A stretch of DNA of 64,000 nucleotides from NCBI GenBank assembly GCA_039111635.1, contig JBCAQO010000003.1, forward strand, positions 1,984,001-2,048,000, read 5' to 3'. Shown one piece after another: positions 58,447-64,000 of the stretch. The notes under the pieces were generated by a model that saw nothing but the letters and a program-made list of their open reading frames with translations, was not told the DNA's origin and did not search any database. Positions within the stretch are counted from its first letter, which is position 1, and each line of letters begins with the position of its first letter. The DNA is from Heterobasidion occidentale (taxonomy: Eukaryota; Basidiomycota; Agaricomycetes; Russulales; Bondarzewiaceae). The position numbers and the translations under genes are program-made.

Positions 58447-59266
58447 TCATCTTCTCCGGTGGGACCGTCCAGACTTCCGCCGTGCGGCGACGGTGCCCTG
58501 CCGGGTCATGCCCCTCGCCTTGGGTCGCGCTTCCAAGCCTTTGGACGCCCTCCACTGCTCGCGGCGGGAATTCCGGGGCCCGTGCGTCGATATCCGCTTC
58601 GACTCCGATGTCGAGGACGCCGCAGCACCTCCGTCTATGTCCATAGATTCTTCTTTTTTCCGCAACGCATAAAAGAGACAGGGAAGAGAAAAAAGAGGGG
58701 GAAAGAAGCACGTGTCAGATGGGGGATGGGAAAGGGGCGGGGGAAGAGAGCGTGGGTGCATGCACGGACCTGCGGCCAACGTCGCTCCGGCGGCTTCCTG
58801 ATCTTCTGGAAAAAGAGGGGCGTGGTCAATGACGGCTGCTACTGATCGCTGCGAAACGACGACGACGGAGGGCGCGCGCGCGGGGGCCGACCGTGCCTTG
58901 CACGGGCGCGGAGAACGCAGCGATGCCGTAGGCTTCGTCGGCGGCGGCGGCGAGGTCGAAGCCGGCGCCGAAGCGCGCCGCCATCGACGCCGGCGAGACG
59001 TCCGCGGGGTCGAGCAGCCCGAAAGACGCGAACCAGGACCAACCTGGCATCACCATGTCCTCTGCTGCGCCCGCGCTCGGCTCCTCCCCGTCGGCGGCGG
59101 CGCCCTCGCCCTCCGCTTCTGGGGAGTCGATGGGCACGGCGGCGAGGCCGCAGAGCTTCGCGCTGAGGCGCTGGAGGCGCGCAGCTTCGAGGGCGTGATA
59201 GACGCCCTCGGTGCGTTTTTTGGAGCGGTAGGCCCGCTTGACTTTTGAGCGGGTCGATTTTGCCAT
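58447..59266 (-). CDS. DUF2423 family protein (YBL028C/LLPH-like)
   Basis: Small basic nucleolar protein of a family linked to 60S assembly. Starts MAKSTRSKVKRAYRSKKRTE and GVYHALEAARLQRLSAKL, the diagnostic DUF2423 N-terminus, then an acidic/Ala-rich linker including WSWFASFGLLDPADVSPASM, a short exon near 58810-58770 (EDQEAAGATLAA), and the last exon ESMDIDGGAAASSTSES, KRISTHGPRNSRREQWRASK and GLEARPKARGMTRQGTVAAR ending RKSGRSHRRR. Both ends match the basidiomycete form of the family, in which a KISTHGPRGSRREEW block precedes a basic tail. The first junction (about 58860) is approximate; the frame of the exon 1 tail beyond the GLLDP segment also stays open to 58826. Confidence 0.8.
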
Positions 59267-59583
59267 TATTTGTGCGGTGTGGGAGGGCGTGCGCGGAGGA
59301 TGAGGTTGTGAGGAGAGGGATTTGCTGGAGGCGGTGGTGGGGGTGGGGGTCGAGTGTGTGTGGGGTGTGTAGCTGTAGCTGTGTGGAGGGGCTGTTTTGG
59401 AGGAAATTAGTTGGGCACGAGCGTCGTGCGGGGTTTGAAAAGGGGTCGCGCGCCACCACAAGGATGCAGTTCTTAAAGACACCTGGCCAGTCCTGGACCC
59501 CTGCAGGCTGCAAGGGCAGGACTGTGATTCCAGTTATTCGCATGCGCGATATGTGCCATCCACGAACGTTGCAGCAGGACACC
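59267..59583. other. Short 5' flank of the DUF2423 gene
   Basis: About 300 bases with GTGGTGGGGGTGGGGG-type purine runs (59330-59350) just upstream of the ATG; otherwise nothing seen. Confidence 0.4.
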
Positions 59584-59847
59584 TCAGCCAACTTTGTAAA
59601 AAACTTTTCTGAGCTCAAACTCGACAGGAACGTACGACACGACGCGTTCCACAGTTTTAGTTAGAACTAGAGCAACAGGCTTGCCTCGCAACGTAAGGAA
59701 GGTATCGAAATGCCCTGGGAGTCGCGCCCTGGATCCAATGGCACGGACGGCTACTTGAGACCTCTTGAGACGGACTGTGACGGTCCAAGCAGTCGTCGTC
59801 GCTTCCCATCGTCGGGAGCCCGTTGACACGCAGCACAACTCGCTCAT
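59584..59847 (-). CDS. Small hypothetical protein, 87 aa
   Basis: Single frame from ATG 59847: MSELCCVSTGSRRWEATTTA, WTVTVRLKRSQVAVRAIGS, LPGHFDTFLTLRGKPVALVL and TKTVERVVSYVPVEFELRKV, ending FYKVG. The alternation of hydrophobic and charged residues reads like a real beta-rich domain, but no family is recognised. It may be a single exon of a larger gene: a GT-AG intron around 59580-59500 could extend it. Confidence 0.4.
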   Translation of the reverse strand: MSELCCVSTGSRRWEATTTAWTVTVRLKRSQVAVRAIGSRARLPGHFDTFLTLRGKPVALVLTKTVERVVSYVPVEFELRKVFYKVG

Positions 59848-60343
59848 GCGCCCTGGCAGGACAGCACGAGGCCTGAGGGAAGAGGCCCCAATCGTCTCCG
59901 ATCGCCAGCTATCGACCGGGCATCTCCACGATGCTCACGCTCAGCCCGTGCAGGACGACCAGCCGACGATGGCCTTCCTTTCGGCCTGGCACCAAGTACA
60001 GGCGGTGTGTGAAGATAAGTGTGCTCAAATCAAGCCGATCAGCGTCGAAGCTCGAAGCCCTGGGCACACACACGATGAGACAGGCAGGACGGCGATGTTC
60101 CTGCGAGCCGTGCAGAGGGTGGGGCGGATCAAATACAGCGGCACAGAAGAAACAACACAACAACAGCGTATATTGAGAGCATACTTCATCGGAACACGCG
60201 AACATGACGAGCCCCGGCGTCGACCGTGCAGAAGGAGAGAGCGACCGACGGCGGAGAACACCCCGATGGCCGTTATCCTGATCGTTTTTGGGAGTCAGGG
60301 CAGGCGTGGGACCACGCTGCCGAAATGCGAGACGGCGACGATC
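59848..60343. other. Unassigned between hypothetical and SmF gene
   Basis: Open frames on both strands with no motif; none supported as a gene. If the SmF reading frame ends where expected (near 60451), this stretch is its 3' flank. Confidence 0.35.
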
Positions 60344-60867
60344 TACTCCGCCGGGGCTTCCCTGTGCAGACGGACACGCGCGTAAGCGCGCTGGGAGAAA
60401 AAGCGGGGCCACCGCTGGTAACGAAGAAAGAAAAAAGAAAAAAGACTTATTATGTAGAGCACGTTGTTACACCTGGGGTTCGTGAGCGATCAGTGGATCC
60501 ATCGCACGGCGAGACGGCGGATCGCGCTCACCGAATGAACACCTCTCCCAGAGTGCCCGTCGATTGGCCGTCCTGGAACTCCTCCGTGTTCGCAAGCTGC
60601 GGGGCGGTCGGTCAGCGTCCTGAAACGAAAGGCGAGAGCGGAGAGCGCGCGAGACGCACCTGGAGATTCATGAAGCCGTCCGTGCTGACCAAAAAGCCCT
60701 TGTACTCTAGCCCCCACTTGAGCCTGACGAACACGGGCTTGCCCGTGAGCTCCTGCATGAACGGCTTGGGGTTGACCGGGGCGACCTGGCAAGCGCCAAA
60801 CGGCGGAAACCGCGTCAGAGGAGCCCAGAGGAGAAGGACAAGAGAGAAAAAGACATACGGCGGACAT
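60344..60867 (-). CDS. Small nuclear ribonucleoprotein SmF, end uncertain
   Basis: Core spliceosomal Sm protein F. Start MSA, joined by GTATGT..CAG to [20 protein letters not shown], then [20 protein letters not shown] and LQ (Sm1 motif), then GTGCGT..CAG and [20 protein letters not shown] with IR split by GTGAGC..CAG, then CNNVLYI, the Sm2 motif. All other sites are textbook. The usual end is a few residues after NVLYI, but here the next codons are ATA AGT and the frame continues about 35 codons ([16 protein letters not shown]..) to TAG at 60344. Either a C-terminal extension, an unseen intron, or a sequence error. Head-to-head with NC2-beta. Confidence 0.75.
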
Positions 60868-61037
60868 GGTGGATGGATGGAGGAAGAGATGAAGACGATG
60901 AGGGCACGTGCGCGCGGCCTTGATCATGCAGAAAATGGGATATAAGCGCGATCATCTTCCATGCAGACGCCGCTTCCCAAATCCGCCTCGCCACTCGACG
61001 CCCCCACTCCCTTTGAACGCAAGCACACGACAGCACC

Positions 61038-61827
61038 ATGTCCGACCGCGAGGGCCACTCGGGCGCCCCCACCGACGAGGATCTGTCGCTCCCAAAGGCG
61101 ACCGTCGCAAAGATGATCACCGGTGCGCTGCGGGCCTCTCCTTCCTCTGCGCCAGCCCCGCTGATCCGCGTCCATCCCGCCCTCGCCTCGTCCTCTTGCT
61201 CGTCCTTGCGCACCCTCGTACCCCGCAGAGCTTCTGCCAGACGACGTGACGTGCGCAAAGGAGACGCGCGACTTGGTGATCGAGTGCTGTGTAGGTGAAG
61301 CGCCTCCCCTCCTCCGCTGCGCGCGCGTCGCCCCACCGCGCCGACAGCCTGCATCCTGACCCTATTTTTGTTTCATCTCCGTTCGCCACTCTCTCAACGC
61401 GCCCTTGCAGAATTCATCCACCTGATCTCGTCCGAAGCGAACGAGATATGCGAGCAAGAGTCAAAGAAGACGATCGCGCCCGAACACATCATCGGTGCCT
61501 TGCGGGTGCGTGCGCGCCCTCTCGTCCCTGCTCACGCGGCCTCGCTCGCTCAACCGGCCTCGCCGCCCCGTTCCAGCGCCTCGGCTTCGAGACGTTCACC
61601 AGCGAAGTAGAGAGCGTCTTGAAAGACCACAAACAGCAGCAGAAGGTCTGTCCCGCCCCCGCTTTGCTGCGCACGTCGCCTGACGCCGCCGACGCATACA
61701 GGACCGCGAAAAGAAAGTCTCGAAATTCGTCGAGTCCGGGCTCACAGAGGCTGAGCTGCTCGCAAAACAAGAGGAGCTCTTCGCGCAGAGCCGCGCCCGC
61801 TTCCAGTCCCAACAGCAGCCCTCGTGA
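61038..61827 (+). CDS. Transcription cofactor NC2-beta (Dr1)
   Basis: Histone-fold subunit of negative cofactor 2, which with NC2-alpha binds TBP on promoters. Five exons: MSDREGHSGAPTDEDLSLPK, ATVAKMITE, LLPDDVTCAKETRDLVIECC joined by GTGAAG..CAG to EFIHLISSEANEICEQESKK, then TIAPEHIIGALR joined to RLGFETFTSEVESVLKDHKQ, and DREKKVSKFVESGLTEAELL ending SQQQPS. LPKATVxKMI.E.LP and ECCVEFIHLISSEANEIC are NC2-beta signatures. The intron after ECCV must use the GTGAAG donor (after GTAG) to keep frame, since the upstream GTAGGT donor gives a stop. About 150 aa. Confidence 0.93.
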
Positions 61828-62036
61828 TCGCCGCCCTCCGTGTCCCTCTCTCTCTCTCTCAATACACGAGTCTCAACCGTGTCCTGATGACGCCGGCGGT
61901 GCTGCACGACCTGGCGCGTAGACGCGCCCTGCCCCCGCATCGCCCGCTACTACTGTACACACGTCGCCTCACGATGTATCCTTATCCACGCACTCACGTA
62001 CCAGCAGTCACGTTGTAATTGTCTTAATCATTTCGG

Positions 62037-63466
62037 CTATCCCAAGCGTGCACCCGCGTGCCGCGCTTCGAGGGCGTCGAGGCGCCGCCGCGGGCTGTCG
62101 CCGTTCCACTCTTCCGTCGTGCCGTCGACGGCGAGGTGAAGGCGGGGCAGACCCTGCTGCTCGATGGTAAAGGACGCCGATACGGCGCCGTAGAACGTTG
62201 CTGCGGGCGGGCGTCAGCGTTTATGAGTTAGGAGCAACGAGGGCTCACCTTTGAACACGTCCCCGCCCGTGAGCGCCATGCCGGCGGCCAACCCGCCGAG
62301 AAAACTGTTCCCAGCACCTGCGAGCACGATGAGGCCCGCGCGCACTGCACGCGCGCGAGAGGAAAAAAAAAACGCACCGGTGACGTCGACGACTTTGGCG
62401 GGGGCGTCCGCCGGGGCCCAGTAGGCGTCGACCCACTCGCCGCGGCGCTGGCGCGACGCGACGTACGCGCCGAGCGCGCCGCTGCGTACGATGACCCAGC
62501 CGCTGCCCCCCGGCCCGACGCCGAGCGCGAGGAGGCGCGCGGCGGCGTCCTCGACGGCGGCTTTGGTGGCGGGGAGAGGATGGATAGGAGCGCGAGGGCC
62601 TCTTCTGCGTTCGGGCTGCGGGCGGGGTCGTTCAGCGTGCGAAGGGGGTAAGAAGGGAGCGGGCGCGCCTGAGGATCGCGATGGACGGGAGGACGGCGGC
62701 GAGGGCGGGGAGCTCCTCGGGGAGGCATCTGTCCTGCGCGCGCGCGGCGCGTTAGCCGAGGGGCGCGCGGGGTGGAGTAAGGGCGTACGGGGATAGGCTC
62801 GTAGATCGCGGTGGGGGCCCACGGGCGCAGCTGCTCGACGTCGGCCATGATCGCGCGGGCGCGCGACGGGGAGCAGATGAAGTGCAGGTACTGCGGGCGC
62901 GCGAGCGGCGTGTTGGCGAGGTCGCGCGGGGTGATGCGGATGCGGGGCGTGAGGTACTCGAAGCTGGGCGCGGGGGCAGGGGCAGGGCGTCAGCGCGAGA
63001 TGCGGCGCGGGGGTGGCGGCGGTGGGGACGCACCCGCGGTGGTCGCCCTTGTACTCGTTGAGCGCGCGCGTGGTGGGGCGGTCTGGGTGGGCGCGGTAGA
63101 GCCACATGGGCTCGCCGTAGGCGTTGAGGGCGTCGAGGACGTGGGGTGGGAAGTCGGCGCCCTTGTCGACGATCATGCCGAGCGCGACGGGCGGGAGCCT
63201 GCGGGAGGCGGCGGGGGCCGCGATCAGCGCGATCGGCGGCGGTGGAGGCGGTCGGGGACGCACCAGAGGCGGGCGCCGAGGACGGCGTAGGTGCCTCCGC
63301 CGCCGATCTGCGAGGGAGGTGAGCGCGTGAGGCGGGGAGGTGGGGTGGGGCGGGGGGCACGTCCCTGGGGAGCGAGGGTGCGCGCGGTGGGCGCGCCCGC
63401 CTCGTCGAGGAAGGCGAACTCGTCGATGATGAACATGCCGAGGGTGGCGAACGCGCGTGCGGGCAT
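62037..63466 (-). CDS. PfkB-family protein, Mak32-like
   Basis: Ribokinase-fold protein resembling yeast Mak32, a PfkB-type protein known from maintenance of the killer L-A virus. Starts MPARAFATLGMFIIDEFAFL, then IGGGGTYAVLGARLWL, PPVALGMIVDKGADFPPHVL, NAYGEPMWLYRAHPDRPTTR, ALNEYKGDHRG, FEYLTPRIRITPRDLANTPL, PQYLHFICSPSRARAIMADV and WVIVRSGALGAYVASRQRRG. The signature block near the C-terminus is GAGNSFLGGLAAGMALTGGD: active PfkB kinases have GAGD, so the catalytic Asp is Asn here. The last exon (62037-about 62203) gives TFYGAVSASFTIEQQGLPRL and ends ARHAGARLG. Several introns in GC-rich DNA make middle junctions approximate. ATG lies only 57 bp from the divergent PPTase gene. Confidence 0.85.
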
Positions 63467-63523
63467 GGCGGGAACAGATCAAAAGAGGATCGCCTGCACT
63501 CGACCCGACCCGCCTCGCCGACG

Positions 63524-63969
63524 ATGGACATCTGGATCGTGACCGACGCCGCCTCGCTCGACCCGCGCCTCTACGACGACGCCCTCGCCCTCCTCGACGC
63601 CGCCTCCGCCGACCGCGTGCGCAGGTTCCACCACCGCGCCGACGCCTGCCGTGAGCCCTCCCGCCCCCGCGTCCCTGCGTCCCTGACCCCCTCCCCAGGC
63701 TGCCTCCTCGGCCGCCTCCTCCCGCGCCTCCTCCTCGCCTCCGCCCGCGGCGTCCCACCCGCACACATCGCCATCGCCCACACCCCCGCCGGGAAACCCT
63801 ACTACGCAAGTCCCCGCCCGCCCCCCCCTCTTCCCTGACTGTCCATGACTAGCCATGACGACAGACCACCCCGGGCCTCGACCCGCCGCTCGCGTTCAAC
63901 GTCTCGCACGACGGCGCCGCCGTCGCGATGGCGTTCGCGCCCGACCTCCGCGCGATCCCCGCGATCTGA
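63524..63969 (+). CDS. 4'-phosphopantetheinyl transferase, 5' part at window edge
   Basis: Enzyme that loads phosphopantetheine onto carrier proteins (Lys5/AASDHPPT/Sfp type). Exons 63524-63650, 63699-63805 and from 63865: MDIWIVTDAASLDPRLYDDA, LALLDAASADRVRRFHHRAD, AC and after a GTGAGC..CAG intron RCLLGRLLPRLLLASARGVP, AHIAIAHTPAGKPYY, then TTPGLDPPLAFNVSHDGAAV. RVRRF, LLGR and AFNVSHDG are family motifs. The second intron (63806-63864) starts GCAAGT, i.e. a GC-AG intron; a GT alternative breaks the frame. The frame meets TGA at 63967-63969 just after FNVSHD, before the GxD metal-binding and WxxKE motifs, so either another intron is missed at the window edge or the gene is disrupted. Divergent from the Mak32-like gene. 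Confidence 0.75.
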
Positions 63970-64000
63970 GCGCGCGCGCGGACGCAGACGTGCTGCGCGC

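Noticed and set aside
59765..60385. 206-codon plus-strand frame
   Set aside because: No motif; overlaps the minus-strand hypothetical and SmF 3' region and looks like a chance frame in GC-rich DNA.
62214..63809. 531-codon minus-strand frame through the Mak32-like gene into the PPTase gene
   Set aside because: High-GC frame crossing introns and a divergent gene; the Mak32 motifs are spread over several frames, showing that splicing is needed.
1..64000. Search for transposons, tRNAs and rRNAs by eye
   Set aside because: No terminal repeats with an integrase, transposase or reverse-transcriptase motif, and no clear tRNA A/B-box pair, were recognised; this was not an exhaustive search.

Overview
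This window looks like chromosomal DNA from a basidiomycete, most likely a mushroom-forming Agaricomycete of wood-rot type. The evidence is the architecture and the families: genes broken by many short GT-AG introns of about 50-60 bases, small intergenic gaps, genes on both strands, eukaryotic housekeeping proteins (RPB12, ARP4, ERB1, TRAPPC2, SmF, NC2-beta, PCH2), and families typical of basidiomycetes (a DUF6593 protein, a seven-TM-like membrane protein, a Mak32-type PfkB protein). I saw no CRISPR array, rRNA, convincing tRNA or intact transposon.

Layout. 0-13 kb: a Ser-rich hypothetical protein, RPB12 tail-to-tail with a DUF6593 gene, a bZIP factor, mitochondrial uS14, a small membrane protein, a multi-intron MFS transporter, then two poorly resolved hypothetical genes. 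12.8-20 kb: an NRC-2/Fpk1-type AGC kinase and an HSF-type transcription factor, separated by 2 kb of pyrimidine- and then purine/G-rich DNA. 20-25 kb: a GC-rich stretch with little coding evidence, then a Tvp38/VTT membrane protein. 25-34 kb: a small mitochondrial-type protein, a PEX11-type protein divergent from a Tctex-1 dynein light chain, a gene-poor patch with uncertain exons, and a thiol/halide methyltransferase-like gene. 34-49 kb: a large putative mitochondrial (PPR-like) protein, PCH2/TRIP13 divergent from a SelW-like Rdx protein, CLASP, a rhomboid protease divergent from TRAPPC2, and a coiled-coil hypothetical. 50-64 kb: ARP4 divergent from ERB1, a membrane protein with tandem microexons, a DUF2423 nucleolar-type protein, SmF divergent from NC2-beta, and a Mak32-like protein divergent from a phosphopantetheinyl transferase that runs to the window edge.

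The genes do not form one pathway; this is an ordinary conserved segment. What recurs is head-to-head pairing of housekeeping genes with start codons 57 to about 270 bp apart. The most notable observations are an 8-nt microexon carrying the second Cys of the redox motif of the SelW-like protein, a run of 25-, 13-, 10- and 20-nt exons in the membrane-protein gene, a GC-AG intron in the phosphopantetheinyl transferase gene, and unusual catalytic residues in the rhomboid and PfkB proteins. I did not find a clear previously undescribed multi-gene system. All splice sites were assigned by eye from GT-AG rules, reading frame and family similarity.
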